From Ferrimonas sediminum (GTDB lineage: Bacteria; Pseudomonadota; Gammaproteobacteria; Enterobacterales; Shewanellaceae): a stretch of DNA of 64,000 bases. The position numbers and the translations under genes were made by a program. A model generated the notes under the pieces. The model did no database searches, was not told the origin of the DNA, and was given only the letters and a program-made list of their open reading frames with translations. Every line of letters starts with the position of its first letter. The stretch's first letter is position 1. Location of the stretch: positions 62,001 through 126,000 of the forward strand of contig NZ_FNEM01000011.1 in assembly GCF_900100175.1 (NCBI RefSeq). The letters are read 5' to 3'. Positions 1 to 9,401 of this stretch are shown piece after piece.

Positions 1-16
1 TACATAAGGAGAGGCT

Positions 17-970
17 ATGTACAAGTTTGATCGGCACCAAATTCAAGTGGGGATCAGCGCCTGTCTGTTGGGACAGAAAGTACGCTTTGACGGCGGCCAC
101 AAACAGAGCCGCTTCTGCCAGGACGACCTGGGCCAGCATGTGCACTTTCGCGCTATCTGCCCCGAGGTAGCCATCGGTATGGGCACCCCTCGCCAAACCA
201 TTCGGCTGGTGGCCGCAGACAAGGTTCGAGTGAAGGCCTCGGACGGCAGTTTTGACGTCACCGAGCCCCTAACAGAGTTTTCCCGCTCTACATCGGCCAC
301 CCTGGGCTATCTCAGCGGCTATGTGTTCTGCGCCAAATCTCCCACCTGCGGCATGGAGCGGGTCAGCCTGTATCAACCGGACAGCAACAACTCGGTCCGG
401 GAGGGAATCGGCGTGTTCGCTCGGCGGATCATGATCGATCATCCCAACCTGCCGGTTGAGGAGAACGGCCGCCTCAATGATCACAACCTCAGAGAGAACT
501 TCGTCACCCGGGTGTTTGCCTATCACGACTGGCAGCAACTGCGCCATCAAGGCCTCAGCGCCGACGCTCTGTACCGATTTCACGCCAGATACAAATACCT
601 GCTGATGGCCCACGATCTGCAAGTGTACAAGACCCTGGGGCGCGAACTGGCAGACGCCGGCTCTGATCTGGCCCCCTTTGCCAACCGCTATGAGTCTCAG
701 TTTATGGGGGCGCTGAAACAGCACGCCAACCGAAAGGCTCACACCAATGTTCTGCAGCACATTCAGGGCTACCTGAAGCGGGAGCTGAGCAGCAAAGAGC
801 GCGTAGCCCTGGCAGAGTGTATCGATAAGTATCGCCGCGGCCTGCTGCCGCTGCTGGCCCCGATCTCTCTGCTGAAACACTACATGACCCTGTACCCCAA
901 CTCCTACATCAGCGATCAGGTTTACCTGAATCCTCACCCGGAAGAGATGCAACTGCGTTATGAACACTGA
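17..970 (+). CDS. DUF523 + DUF1722 (YbgA-like) protein
   Basis: 317 aa with an N-terminal DUF523 region (about residues 10-150, with an early GISACLLG motif and CAKSPTCG near residue 107) and a C-terminal DUF1722 region (about 190-305) of the kind found alone in E. coli YbgA. The biochemical role is unknown. The ATG follows an AAGGAG-type site. In E. coli ybgA lies directly before the photolyase gene phrB. Here only the MerR gene separates the two, and the stop overlaps the merR start by 11 bp, so this gene probably belongs to the photolyase operon. The conserved cysteines suggest metal or Fe-S binding, which is inference. Family call firm, function open. Confidence 0.85.
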   Translation: MYKFDRHQIQVGISACLLGQKVRFDGGHKQSRFCQDDLGQHVHFRAICPEVAIGMGTPRQTIRLVAADKVRVKASDGSFDVTEPLTEFSRSTSATLGYLSGYVFCAKSPTCGMERVSLYQPDSNNSVREGIGVFARRIMIDHPNLPVEENGRLNDHNLRENFVTRVFAYHDWQQLRHQGLSADALYRFHARYKYLLMAHDLQVYKTLGRELADAGSDLAPFANRYESQFMGALKQHANRKAHTNVLQHIQGYLKRELSSKERVALAECIDKYRRGLLPLLAPISLLKHYMTLYPNSYISDQVYLNPHPEEMQLRYEH

Positions 971-1799
971 TTACACCCAGGCCCGCTACCCGATCCGTGA
1001 GGTTTCGGCCCGAACCGGCGTCAACTCGGTCACCCTGAGGGCCTGGCAGCGGCGCTTTGGCCTGCTGAACCCACAGCGCACCGCCAAAGGACATCGCCTC
1101 TACAGCGAACAGGATATCGACACCATTGAAACCATCGTCGGCTGGCTGGAGAGAGGGGTCGCCATCAGCCAGGTCAAACCCCTGCTCACCACCCCAAATG
1201 CCGACGTCGACGCCGACCACTGGCAGCAGCAGATCGATGGGTTGATGACCCAGGCCCTCAATCTCAACGGAGAGAGCCTGCAGCAGCAATTGGATCACCT
1301 GACGGCCATGTACCCCTTTCCACTGGCCAGTAACCGGGTGCTGCGCCCCTGGCTGGCCCAGTGGCCTAAGCAGATTCAGGGCCGTCCGGATGCCGATGCC
1401 CTGGACAGCTGGTTGCACACCCAGTTATCGCTGAGGCTGTCGACCCGGTTTACCCTGACCAACCAGAACAACCCGGGGCCCGCCATCGCACTTATCCACC
1501 TGGAGACGACGCCCGCCATCGTCAGTCAATTGCTGGATCTGGAGTGGGCGCTGGCCGGAGTCAGGATTCAACCGCTGCCACTGACCAATCTGGCGAGTTT
1601 ACCGCTCATCATGGACAGGCTATCACCAAGGCCACTGCTGCTAAACCTGGGGGCTAAACCTCAAACCGCCGACATCAAGGTGATCCGGCAACTGAGCCAG
1701 TCGGGCCACACCCTGCTGCTAACCGGCGAATTCGCCGGGATTCACAGCCAAAACCTGGCACTTCCGGCAGCCCCTTGCCACAAGGAGGCCCTGCTATGA
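960..1799 (+). CDS. MerR-family transcriptional regulator (LitR/CarH-like context)
   Basis: 279 aa. Residues 9-78 form a MerR winged helix-turn-helix (YPIREVSARTGVNSVTLRAW, then a GHRLYSEQDI wing). The C-terminal 200 residues resemble the region that in CarH/LitR regulators binds cobalamin, but no clear cobalamin-contacting His motif (DxHxxG type) is seen, so light sensing by B12 is not shown. It overlaps the upstream gene by 11 bp and the photolyase start by 4 bp (ATGA at 1796-1799). Its position inside a photolyase, DUF1365 and CFA operon matches light or singlet-oxygen regulons of Vibrio and Photobacterium, so it is probably the local regulator. Confidence 0.85.
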   Translation: MNTDYTQARYPIREVSARTGVNSVTLRAWQRRFGLLNPQRTAKGHRLYSEQDIDTIETIVGWLERGVAISQVKPLLTTPNADVDADHWQQQIDGLMTQALNLNGESLQQQLDHLTAMYPFPLASNRVLRPWLAQWPKQIQGRPDADALDSWLHTQLSLRLSTRFTLTNQNNPGPAIALIHLETTPAIVSQLLDLEWALAGVRIQPLPLTNLASLPLIMDRLSPRPLLLNLGAKPQTADIKVIRQLSQSGHTLLLTGEFAGIHSQNLALPAAPCHKEALL

Positions 1800-3181
1800 C
1801 GGTGATCTGGTTCCGGCGCGATCTGCGCATCGAAGACAACCCGGCGTTAACGGCGGCAGTAGCCAGCGGCCGTCCGGTGATTGCGCTATACATCAGCTCT
1901 CCCGCCCAGTGGCAACACCATCACGTGGCGCCGATACAGCTGGATCTGACCGAGCGGGCACTGAATCTGCTGAGCCATCAACTGGCCGGCATCGGCATTC
2001 CACTTCACCATCTGGTGGTGCCCTGGTACCGGGACATTCCGGCGGCGCTGCAGCAGTTTTGCCATCAACACCAGAGCCAACGGGTGTTTGCCAATCGCGA
2101 CCATGAGGTCAATGAGAGCCAGCGGGATCAGCAGGTCGCCGCCAGCGGCGTCGAGCTGTCGCTGCATCACGGCGACTGCCTGGTGCCGCCTGGCAGCGTC
2201 ACCACCGGCAGTGACACCATGTATCGAGTGTTTACCCCGTTTCGACGTCGCTGGCTGCAAAAGGTGCAACTCACCCTGGCAGATCCCCTGCCCGCGCCGG
2301 TGGCCGGCCCGCCCGTGGCCTCCTCCGCTCTGATTCGATTACCGGTGGACAGCGTTTGCAGTGGCGCCTGGGAGGTCAGCGCCGAAGGGATCGGTCGCTT
2401 ACTGGCCGAGTTCGTTGACCACCGAGTGGATCATTACCATCAGCAGCGGGATCTGCCCGCCGTGGATGGAACCAGCAGGTTATCTCCCTACCTGGCGCTG
2501 GGGATGATTTCGCCGCGACAGTGCCTGCACCAGTTGCTACAGCGCGCCCCGTGGGCCTTGGAGCACAGCGCCTCCGGCCCCTTCACCTGGCTCAGTGAGC
2601 TGGCGTGGCGGGAGTTTTACCGGCACCTGATCGTGGCCTGGCCTAAACTCTGTAAAGGTAAAAATTTCAATCCTCTGGGTGACAATATTCAATGGAATGA
2701 CCGTCCCGATCTGTTTCAGGCATGGTGTCAGGGACGCACTGGCTACCCACTGGTAGATGCCGGAATGCGGCAACTGCAGCACACCGGCTGGATGCACAAC
2801 CGCCTGCGGATGGTGACCGCCAGTTTCCTCAGTAAAAACCTGCTGATCGACTGGCGATTGGGGGAGCGTTGGTTCTCACAGCACCTGATCGACGGCGACT
2901 TTGCCGCCAACAACGGCGGCTGGCAATGGTGCGCCAGTACCGGTTGTGACGCCCAGCCCTACTTCCGCCTGTTCAACCCGATCAGGCAGAGCGAAAAATT
3001 CGATCCACAAGGGGATTTTATTCGTAGATACGTCCCAGAGTTATCTGATTTAGATAACAAAATGATTCACATGCCGAGCGACCGACAGCGGCCTGCCGAT
3101 TATCCGGCGCCGGTGGTGGACTATCGCCAAAGCCGCGAGCTGGCACTGTCCCGCTTCTCGGTGATGAAAAAAGGAAAGTAA
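1796..3181 (+). CDS. phrB: Deoxyribodipyrimidine photolyase
   Basis: 461 aa class I cyclobutane pyrimidine dimer photolyase, which uses blue light and FADH- to split UV dimers. The N-terminal photolyase domain starts VIWFRRDLRIEDNPAL. The FAD-binding C-terminal half contains WLSELAWREFYRHL, DAGMRQLQHTGWMHNR and the Trp-rich segment WQWCASTGCDAQPYFR typical of PhrB. The frame extends upstream to a TTG at 1775, but the ATG at 1796 has AAGGAGG 7 nt before it and makes an ATGA overlap with merR, so it is taken as the start. Length is normal for the family. It is translationally coupled to the regulator and 3 bp from the next gene. Confidence 0.95.
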   Translation: MTVIWFRRDLRIEDNPALTAAVASGRPVIALYISSPAQWQHHHVAPIQLDLTERALNLLSHQLAGIGIPLHHLVVPWYRDIPAALQQFCHQHQSQRVFANRDHEVNESQRDQQVAASGVELSLHHGDCLVPPGSVTTGSDTMYRVFTPFRRRWLQKVQLTLADPLPAPVAGPPVASSALIRLPVDSVCSGAWEVSAEGIGRLLAEFVDHRVDHYHQQRDLPAVDGTSRLSPYLALGMISPRQCLHQLLQRAPWALEHSASGPFTWLSELAWREFYRHLIVAWPKLCKGKNFNPLGDNIQWNDRPDLFQAWCQGRTGYPLVDAGMRQLQHTGWMHNRLRMVTASFLSKNLLIDWRLGERWFSQHLIDGDFAANNGGWQWCASTGCDAQPYFRLFNPIRQSEKFDPQGDFIRRYVPELSDLDNKMIHMPSDRQRPADYPAPVVDYRQSRELALSRFSVMKKGK

Positions 3182-3184
3182 CCC

Positions 3185-3643
3185 ATGAACTCAGCGGTCA
3201 CGCCCATCACAGATGACACCGACGCCTCGCTGGTAGCGCGCTTCGTCGCCCTGTATCAGCGACTGGACTATCAGTCTCTGTCACAGTTAACCAGCGTCTA
3301 CGACGACGACATCGAGTTTATCGACCCACTGCACCGGGTCCGTGGCCTGACACAGTTGACCCGCTACTTTTCAAGCCTGTATCAAAACCTTCAGCACAGC
3401 AGTATCGAGATCACCGACCTCCTTCATGGTGCCAACGAAGCGGCGCTGTACTGGCGCATGACCCTGGTTCACCCCAGGCTCAACCGTGGCAAAACGGTGC
3501 TGGTTGAGGGGCACAGTCACCTGAAGTATTCCGATCGGATCTACTACCACCGCGACTATTTCGATGCAGGACAGATGCTGTATGAGCAGTTGCCTCTGCT
3601 TGGCCCTGTGGTCAAAGCCGTGAAACGCCGGGCCGGTCAATGA
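3185..3643 (+). CDS. SnoaL/NTF2-like protein
   Basis: 152 aa single-domain protein of the NTF2-like/SnoaL superfamily. The pattern is an N-terminal helix (LVARFVALYQRLDY), the strand YDDDIEFIDPLHRVRG, a central sheet and a C-terminal HYRDYFD-type strand. These cone-shaped folds bind small hydrophobic ligands or act as isomerases; the substrate here is unknown. It starts 3 bp after phrB and overlaps the SDR gene by 4 bp (ATGA). SnoaL proteins are regular members of the phr-SDR-FAD oxidase-DUF1365-CFA cluster in marine gammaproteobacteria, so a role in the same lipid-modification pathway is inferred. Confidence 0.8.
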   Translation: MNSAVTPITDDTDASLVARFVALYQRLDYQSLSQLTSVYDDDIEFIDPLHRVRGLTQLTRYFSSLYQNLQHSSIEITDLLHGANEAALYWRMTLVHPRLNRGKTVLVEGHSHLKYSDRIYYHRDYFDAGQMLYEQLPLLGPVVKAVKRRAGQ

Positions 3644-4362
3644 AACGGGTGGTGATCACCGGAGCGACCTCCGGCATCGGCAAGCAACTGGCGCAGGATT
3701 ACGCCAATCAGGGTTGGCAGGTGTTTGCCTGCGGCCGCAATGCCACCGCTCTGGAGGCGCTGGGCCGTCATTCAAACATCAGTACCCGTCAGTTTGATCT
3801 GACCGATGCAGAGCAAACCCAGGCCCAGTTATCGAACCTGCCCGGACTGGATTTGGCAATCCTCAACGCCGGCAGCTGTGAATACATCGATGATGCCCAG
3901 CAGTTCGACGGCGCTCTGCTGGCCCGGGTGATGACCACTAATGTGCTTAGTGTCGGCTACTGTCTGCAAGCCCTGCTGCCCCAGCTCCAGCCAGGCAGTC
4001 GCCTTGCCCTGATGGGCTCCATCGCCAGTGCCCTGCCCCTGCCGCGCGCCGAAGCCTATGGCGCCAGCAAGGCCGCCATTGCCTATCTGGCCCGAACCCT
4101 GGCCATCGACCTGGCCCCATCCAACATTGGCGTCAGTCTGATTACGCCTGGATTTGTCCGTACCCCCCTGACTGATAAAAACCAGTTCGCCATGCCGATG
4201 CGCATCGAAGTGGCTGATGCCAGCAGGCGTATTATTCGCGATTTGGCCAAGGGAAAAGCCCAGATCCACTTTCCGAAACGATTCACTCTGTTACTTAAAT
4301 TGTTCGGTGCATTGCCACAGAGCCTGTGGCAAACCATGGCCTTAAAGGGACTTAAGCAATGA
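3640..4362 (+). CDS. Short-chain dehydrogenase/reductase
   Basis: 240 aa classical SDR. It has a glycine-rich NAD(P)-binding motif TGATSGIG at residues 7-14, an LNAG motif in strand 4, the catalytic Ser in MGSIAS and the YxxxK pair in AYGASKAA (about residue 140). The C-terminus (FTLLLKLFGALPQSLW) is hydrophobic and may contact membrane or lipid. Its 5' end overlaps snoaL and its 3' end overlaps the FAD oxidoreductase gene by 4 bp, so the three are almost certainly co-translated. The substrate is unknown; in context it probably acts on a lipid. Confidence 0.88.
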   Translation: MKRVVITGATSGIGKQLAQDYANQGWQVFACGRNATALEALGRHSNISTRQFDLTDAEQTQAQLSNLPGLDLAILNAGSCEYIDDAQQFDGALLARVMTTNVLSVGYCLQALLPQLQPGSRLALMGSIASALPLPRAEAYGASKAAIAYLARTLAIDLAPSNIGVSLITPGFVRTPLTDKNQFAMPMRIEVADASRRIIRDLAKGKAQIHFPKRFTLLLKLFGALPQSLWQTMALKGLKQ

Positions 4363-5618
4363 AAAAACGGATCGCCATTATCGGCAGCGGCATCTCCGGT
4401 CTGACCTGCGGTCACATGCTGCACCGCCACCACGACATCACCCTGTTTGAAGCGGCAGACACCCTCGGTGGCCACACCGCCACCGTCGAGGTGAAAGTCG
4501 ACGGCAGAAGCTGGGCCATCGACACCGGCTTCATCGTCTTCAACGATCGCACCTACCCCAACTTCCGCCGCCTGATGGCCCAGTTGCGAGTGCCCAGCCA
4601 GGCCACCGAGATGAGTTTCAGCGTCCACAACCCGACCTCCGGCCTGGAGTACAATGGCCACAGCCTGTCGACGCTGTTTGCTCAGAAACGCAACCTCCTG
4701 AGCCTGCCCTTTCTGACCTTGATTCGCGAGATTCTTCGCTTTAACCGCCTGTGCAAAACCGAGCTGCGTGATAACACCCTGGGCAGCGACGAAACCCTGG
4801 GCCAGTTTCTGGCGGCGCATCAATTCAGTGACTACTTTGCCGAGCACTACATCCTGCCCATGGGCGCCGCCATCTGGTCTTCCAGCCTGACTCAGATGAG
4901 AGATTTCCCGCTGCTGTTCTTCATTCGCTTTTTTGATAACCATGGCCTGCTAAACATCAGCAACCGGCCCCAGTGGTACGTGATTCGCGACGGTTCCAGG
5001 GAGTATATCGGCCCGATGATCAAGGGCTTTGAACAACAGATTCGTCTGGCAACGCCTGTGGCCTCGGTCACCCGTCTTGACGACGGTGTCGCGTTGACGC
5101 TGGACGATGGCGGCAAGGAGGTTTTCGATGAGGTTATCTTTGCCTGTCACAGTGATCAGGCCCTGGCGCTGCTGGCCGATGCCAGTGAGCAGGAGCAGCA
5201 GGTACTGGGCGCCATTCGTTACAAAGACAATCAGGTGGTGCTGCACACCGACACCAGCCTGCTGCCCCAACGGCGCGCGGCCTGGGCCGCCTGGAACTAT
5301 CGTCTTAACCGCGATCCCGGGCTGCCGGCACAGGTCACCTACAACATGAACATCCTGCAGCGCCTGGAGCAGAGCGCGCCGACCTTCTGTGTCACCCTGA
5401 ACCAGGGCGCCGACATCGATTCGGCCAAGGTACTGCGCACCTTTTCCTATGCCCACCCGGTCTTCGACCGAGCCAGTCTGGCGGCACAAGCACAGCGAGA
5501 CAGCATCTGTGGTCAGCGCCGCAGCCATTTCTGCGGTGCATACTGGTACAACGGCTTCCACGAAGACGGAGTCAGGAGCGCATTGGATGTGTGCGCCAGG
5601 CTGGGGATCACCCTATGA
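4359..5618 (+). CDS. FAD-dependent amine oxidase-type oxidoreductase
   Basis: 419 aa flavoprotein of the amine oxidase/phytoene desaturase superfamily. The N-terminal dinucleotide motif [12 protein letters not shown] is followed by an acidic strand end ([12 protein letters not shown]) and a DTGFIVFN motif typical of this operon's 'NAD/FAD-binding protein' family. The C-terminus closes with a FAD-contacting segment ([19 protein letters not shown]). It is a standard member of clusters with DUF1365 and cyclopropane fatty acid synthase. In alphaproteobacterial ChrR/sigma-E regulons, homologues are linked to fatty acid modification under singlet oxygen. The exact reaction cannot be read from sequence. 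The gene overlaps both neighbours by 4 bp. Confidence 0.88.
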   Translation: MKKRIAIIGSGISGLTCGHMLHRHHDITLFEAADTLGGHTATVEVKVDGRSWAIDTGFIVFNDRTYPNFRRLMAQLRVPSQATEMSFSVHNPTSGLEYNGHSLSTLFAQKRNLLSLPFLTLIREILRFNRLCKTELRDNTLGSDETLGQFLAAHQFSDYFAEHYILPMGAAIWSSSLTQMRDFPLLFFIRFFDNHGLLNISNRPQWYVIRDGSREYIGPMIKGFEQQIRLATPVASVTRLDDGVALTLDDGGKEVFDEVIFACHSDQALALLADASEQEQQVLGAIRYKDNQVVLHTDTSLLPQRRAAWAAWNYRLNRDPGLPAQVTYNMNILQRLEQSAPTFCVTLNQGADIDSAKVLRTFSYAHPVFDRASLAAQAQRDSICGQRRSHFCGAYWYNGFHEDGVRSALDVCARLGITL

Positions 5619-6349
5619 CTCTGCACAGCGCCCTTTATCGAGGCTGGGTCGGCCATCACCGGCTCAGACCGGTCAACCATCGATTCCGATATCGGCTCTA
5701 CACCCTGGCCATCGATCTCGATGAACTGCCGCAGTTGGATGCCATCAGCGGCTGGTTCGGGGTCGACCGCTGGGCTCCGCTTAGCCTCCATCAACGCGAT
5801 TACCTCGATGGACAGGGGCTGACTCGACGCACACTGTGGCAAAAAGTGACTCAGCTGGGCGGAGAGAATCTAGGCGGAAGGGTGCTGTTTGTGGGCCAGG
5901 GGCGCTGCTTCGGTCTCTACTTCAGTCCGGTGAACTTCTTCTACTGTTACGATCAGCAGTCGCAGTTGCGTTACCTGCTGGCCGAAGTCAGCAATACCCC
6001 CTGGAATCAGCGCCATTGCTATCTGGTGGACGTGACCCGGCAAAGTCCCACCCCCAAAGCCTTCCACGTCTCACCGTTTATGCCGCTGCAGATGGAATAC
6101 CATTGGCGAATAGGCCCGCCCGGGGAGCAACTCAAGCTGCAGATGGAAAATCATCAGCAGGGCAAGGCTTTCGTGGTCAGCCTGAAGATGCAACGGCACC
6201 CATTCGACGCCGCCCAGCTGCGCCGTACACTGCTGGCCATGCCGGTGATGACCCTGAGTATGCTGGCCTCCATCTACTGGCAAGCCTTGAAACTGTGGTT
6301 AAAGCGCGTTCCTTTCATTCCCCATCCCGGGCAAGCTTCGGAGAAATAA
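5615..6349 (+). CDS. DUF1365 family protein
   Basis: 244 aa DUF1365 protein with the family hallmarks [14 protein letters not shown] near the N-terminus, a central VNFFYCYD motif, and HVSPFMP followed by an MEYHWRI-type strand. The frame is open further upstream to a GTG at 5591, but the ATG at 5615 forms an ATGA overlap with the FAD oxidoreductase stop and is the likely start. DUF1365 proteins are nearly always encoded beside an FAD oxidoreductase and a CFA-type synthase, and were tied to fatty acid modification in Rhodobacter-type systems. The precise role is unproven. Confidence 0.88.
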   Translation: MTLHSALYRGWVGHHRLRPVNHRFRYRLYTLAIDLDELPQLDAISGWFGVDRWAPLSLHQRDYLDGQGLTRRTLWQKVTQLGGENLGGRVLFVGQGRCFGLYFSPVNFFYCYDQQSQLRYLLAEVSNTPWNQRHCYLVDVTRQSPTPKAFHVSPFMPLQMEYHWRIGPPGEQLKLQMENHQQGKAFVVSLKMQRHPFDAAQLRRTLLAMPVMTLSMLASIYWQALKLWLKRVPFIPHPGQASEK

Positions 6350-6350
6350 C

Positions 6351-7580
6351 ATGGACAAGACCCTGACTCGAGTGTCGCCCAACTGGCTGGACACCACAGC
6401 AAAACGCACTCTGTTTGCCCTGCTGCCGCGACTGCGCGGCGGCTGCCTGGTGATTCAGGATCAGCAGGAGCACCAGTTTGGTGATGCCAACAGCCCGCTC
6501 AAAGGGGTGATTCGAATTCATCACCCCAGAGCCTATCGGCAGATTCTGCTGGGTGGATCCATTGGCGCGGGAGAGGGGTTCATTCAGGGCCACTGGAGCA
6601 GCCCGGATCTGGTGGCCGTCGTTCAGGTAATGGCCAGAAACCTTAAGGTGCTGGAAGCGTTGGAGTCGCGACTGTCCTGGATAACCAAGGTGTCCAATCT
6701 GCTGACACACCGACGTAACCACAACAGCAAAGCCGGGTCAAAGCGCAACATTGTCGCCCACTACGATCTGGGCAACGATCTGTACCAGACCTTCCTGGAT
6801 AAGCAGATGGTTTATTCCAGTGCCATCTACCCTCACGACGGTGCCAGCCTCGAGCAAGCACAGACCCACAAACTGGAACTGATCTGCCAGCGACTGCAAC
6901 TCAAGCCTGGCGAAACCCTGCTGGAGATCGGCACCGGATGGGGCGCGCTGGCGATCCACGCCGCACGCCATTATCAGGTTCAGGTGACCACCACCACCAT
7001 TTCCGACGCCCAATATGAGTATGCGCGCCAGCGGGTGGAGCAGGAGGGATTATCGGAACGCATCACCTTGCTGAAACAGGACTATCGGGAGTTGCAGGGA
7101 CGCTACGACAAACTGGTGTCCATTGAGATGATCGAAGCGGTGGGCCATGAGTACCTGAGCACCTTTTTCAGCACTTGCCGCGCCCGCTTGCATGAGCACG
7201 GCCGCATGCTGATTCAGGCCATTACCATCAACGACCAGCGTTACGATGCCTATCGCCGCGGAGTGGATTTCATTCAGCGGTACATCTTTCCCGGCGGCTG
7301 TCTGCCTTCCATCGAACGTCTGAGCCGCCACATCGCCACCGACACCGACATGGTGATCAGTGCCCTGCACGACATCGGCCAGGACTATGGGCGGACGCTT
7401 AAGCACTGGCACCAGCGCTTCAATCAGTCGCTACCGCAGATTCGAAACCTGGGCTATCAGGAAGATTTTATTCGAATGTGGCAGTTCTATCTCGGCTACT
7501 GCGAAGGCGCATTTTACGAGCGCAGCATCAGCACCGTGCATCTGGTGGCCAACAGACCGCTGTACCGGGGCCGCCCCTGA
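6351..7580 (+). CDS. cfa: Cyclopropane-fatty-acyl-phospholipid synthase family methyltransferase
   Basis: 409 aa SAM-dependent enzyme of the CFA synthase/mycolic acid cyclopropane synthase family, which methylenates double bonds of membrane acyl chains. Seen: SKAGSKRNIVAHYDLGNDLYQ (the family NI..HYDLGNDFY signature), the SAM motif LLEIGTGWGALAIHAA near residue 190, SIEMIEAVGHEY and the C-terminal YCEGAF segment. It starts 1 bp after DUF1365 and is the last gene of the operon. Because it sits with photolyase and DUF1365 it may be a paralogue specialised for stress-induced lipids, not the housekeeping Cfa. That is inference. Confidence 0.92.
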   Translation: MDKTLTRVSPNWLDTTAKRTLFALLPRLRGGCLVIQDQQEHQFGDANSPLKGVIRIHHPRAYRQILLGGSIGAGEGFIQGHWSSPDLVAVVQVMARNLKVLEALESRLSWITKVSNLLTHRRNHNSKAGSKRNIVAHYDLGNDLYQTFLDKQMVYSSAIYPHDGASLEQAQTHKLELICQRLQLKPGETLLEIGTGWGALAIHAARHYQVQVTTTTISDAQYEYARQRVEQEGLSERITLLKQDYRELQGRYDKLVSIEMIEAVGHEYLSTFFSTCRARLHEHGRMLIQAITINDQRYDAYRRGVDFIQRYIFPGGCLPSIERLSRHIATDTDMVISALHDIGQDYGRTLKHWHQRFNQSLPQIRNLGYQEDFIRMWQFYLGYCEGAFYERSISTVHLVANRPLYRGRP

Positions 7581-7601
7581 GCGGCGCCCCTTTGGCAGCG
7601 G

Positions 7602-8066
7602 TCACAGCCAGCGCCGCACCCGCCGGCAATAGTGGCGATATTCGTCACCAAACAGCCGCTCCATGGCCCGCTCCTCAGGTACGATCTGGAACCGGTTCAT
7701 GTACAAGACAAACAGCGGTACCGCAATCAGCGCCAGCCCGTCCGCCAATGCCAATACCCAGGCACACAAACACAGCAGCAATGCCAGGTACATAGGGTTG
7801 CGGCTGAAGCGGTAGACTCCGGCCGTCACCAACTGCGACGCCTCACCGGGCCGGGTCGGGTTCACCGTAGTACGGCGGCGACGAAACCCCACCACCGCGG
7901 TTAATCCGAGAGCCAGCGCCAGGGTGACCAGCAGCAGTGGCACAGCCAGCGCCAGCATGCCTCCCAGATTCATCGGTAAGAACGCACACTGCGCCAGCCA
8001 CCAGGCGACAACGCCGTGCAGCAACACCACCGCCACCGGCGGCAATCGAAGTTCCAATTCCTGCAT
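7602..8066 (-). CDS. Isoprenylcysteine carboxyl methyltransferase-family membrane protein
   Basis: 154 aa membrane protein with four or so hydrophobic segments and the C-terminal signature of the ICMT/phospholipid methyltransferase family: GVYRFSRNPMYLALLL, then PEERAMERLFGDEYRHYCRRVRRWL. Bacterial members are presumed SAM-dependent methyltransferases of unknown acceptor. The ATG at 8066 follows an AAGGATGAAAG site. It converges on the CFA operon with only 21 bp between the stops, so termination must occur inside coding sequence or in a very short signal. Confidence 0.82.
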   Translation of the reverse strand: MQELELRLPPVAVVLLHGVVAWWLAQCAFLPMNLGGMLALAVPLLLVTLALALGLTAVVGFRRRRTTVNPTRPGEASQLVTAGVYRFSRNPMYLALLLCLCAWVLALADGLALIAVPLFVLYMNRFQIVPEERAMERLFGDEYRHYCRRVRRWL

Positions 8067-8102
8067 CTTTCATCCTTGAACTCATACCGGGTTGGCCGTG
8101 AC

Positions 8103-8501
8103 TCAACGCCGGGGTTGTTTCTTCTCCAGCCGGCTCAGCTCCGCATCAAACTCGTCCGGGAACAGCACCACGCCCTCCTCCTGTTGATGGGGAAACGCGA
8201 TAACCGCCAGCTCATCCTGCTCCAGCCCGCGGGTCCAGCGGCTGTGCCATTTCGCCAGAGAGATCGGCTCGGCTTTGCAGTGCGACCACTCGCCGGTCGC
8301 CCATTGCTCCGCCAGTTGCTGATGAGGCCAGACCGGCACCCCATCCTCATCTTCGGTATTAAACATGACCGAGCCATATTCATCAATCAACAACCACAGG
8401 CGACGGGTGTCAACGGCGGTTTTCAGCAGATACTGCAACCGTTGCTCGGCATCAAAGCCATTCAGCTGTTGCATCAGTTCGGCATCGATGGCATTGGACA
8501 T
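8103..8501 (-). CDS. DUF2750 domain protein
   Basis: 132 aa, matching DUF2750: WLLIDEYGSVMF, then VPVWPHQQLAEQWATGEW and a C-terminal AFPHQQEEGVVLFPDEF strand. The function of this cytosolic family is unknown. The C-terminus is charged (LSRLEKKQPRR). AAGGAAAGAG lies about 5 nt before the ATG. It is followed by the methyltransferase gene 36 bp downstream and is separated from the upstream acetyltransferase by an intrinsic terminator, so it probably has its own promoter in the 8502-8516 region or reads through. Confidence 0.8.
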   Translation of the reverse strand: MSNAIDAELMQQLNGFDAEQRLQYLLKTAVDTRRLWLLIDEYGSVMFNTEDEDGVPVWPHQQLAEQWATGEWSHCKAEPISLAKWHSRWTRGLEQDELAVIAFPHQQEEGVVLFPDEFDAELSRLEKKQPRR

Positions 8502-8517
8502 CGTTCTCTTTCCTTAC

Positions 8518-8551
8518 AAAAAAATGCCACCGGCTCTCGGCCTGGTGGCAC
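8518..8551 (-). terminator. Intrinsic terminator after the acetyltransferase gene
   Basis: On the minus strand, TGCCACC (8551-8545) pairs with GGTGGCA (8532-8526) across a GC-rich loop and is followed by eight T residues (8525-8518). It lies 40 bp past the stop of the CatB-type gene. Confidence 0.8.
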
Positions 8552-8591
8552 AGATTAAACATTACGACCGCCCTGGCCGAAACCGTCGCCG

Positions 8592-9230
8592 TTATCGGGC
8601 CTCGTAAGCCGATAACGCGGTCTCAAGGGCATCGATGTCGTTGTTACACAACAGCGGCTTCAGCGTTTCAAACTTCGCTTCATCCCACTCATAAATTCCC
8701 AGCGCCAGCAAGCGTTCGATGACCGGTTGCTCAAACCGCGTTTTGATCACCTTGGCAGGCGAACCACCCACCACGGTATAGGGTGGCACCGAACGGGTCA
8801 CCACACTGTTGGCCGCCACCACCGCCCCTTCACCCAGGGTTACCCCCGGCATGATCATGGCACGCATTCCGATCCAGGCGCCACTGCCGATGTGGGTGTC
8901 TCCCTTCCCCTGGTAGGCCTCGGTGATGTGCTCCATAAAGGGGTACAGACAGAACCAGTCCGTCCTGTGGGTATGATTGCCCCCCATCAAAATCACCGCT
9001 TCGGCACCGATGCAGACGCAATCGCCGATGTACAGTTGATCCACGGGCCAGGGGGGCAGGCGATCACGGGTCTGTTCATCACCATGGAGGTAACGCACCA
9101 CGCTGCGCTCAAAGCCCTCGTCCCAGAAATCGCTGTAATAACTGCGGGTGCCGGTAATGTGGATATGGGGATTCTGAACCGTCTGGTGAAGTAACTCAAA
9201 CCGGGTCCAGTGTTTTTGATTCTCAGTCAT
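8592..9230 (-). CDS. CatB-type xenobiotic acetyltransferase (hexapeptide repeat)
   Basis: 212 aa left-handed beta-helix acetyltransferase of the CatB/XAT group. Hexapeptide runs are visible ([62 protein letters not shown]). The loop histidine in GGNHTHRTD matches the catalytic position of the family, and the N-terminal [12 protein letters not shown] fits the CatB start. Chromosomal CatB-like enzymes acetylate varied hydroxyl acceptors, and chloramphenicol is not necessarily the natural substrate. Normal length. Confidence 0.88.
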   Translation of the reverse strand: MTENQKHWTRFELLHQTVQNPHIHITGTRSYYSDFWDEGFERSVVRYLHGDEQTRDRLPPWPVDQLYIGDCVCIGAEAVILMGGNHTHRTDWFCLYPFMEHITEAYQGKGDTHIGSGAWIGMRAMIMPGVTLGEGAVVAANSVVTRSVPPYTVVGGSPAKVIKTRFEQPVIERLLALGIYEWDEAKFETLKPLLCNNDIDALETALSAYEAR

Positions 9231-9401
9231 CAGGGTCTCTCATTCACTAATTTCGTGTGTCTCCCTATCGGGAGGATTTAAATTAGAGGAAAGGAAACGC
9301 TAACCAATTCGGGGCTGTTTAAGACGAGGGTTCATCGTCGGTCACTGCTGCTTGCCAACACTCAGGGGAACCAGTTTACCACTGATAGTGATAGCCAACC
9401 A

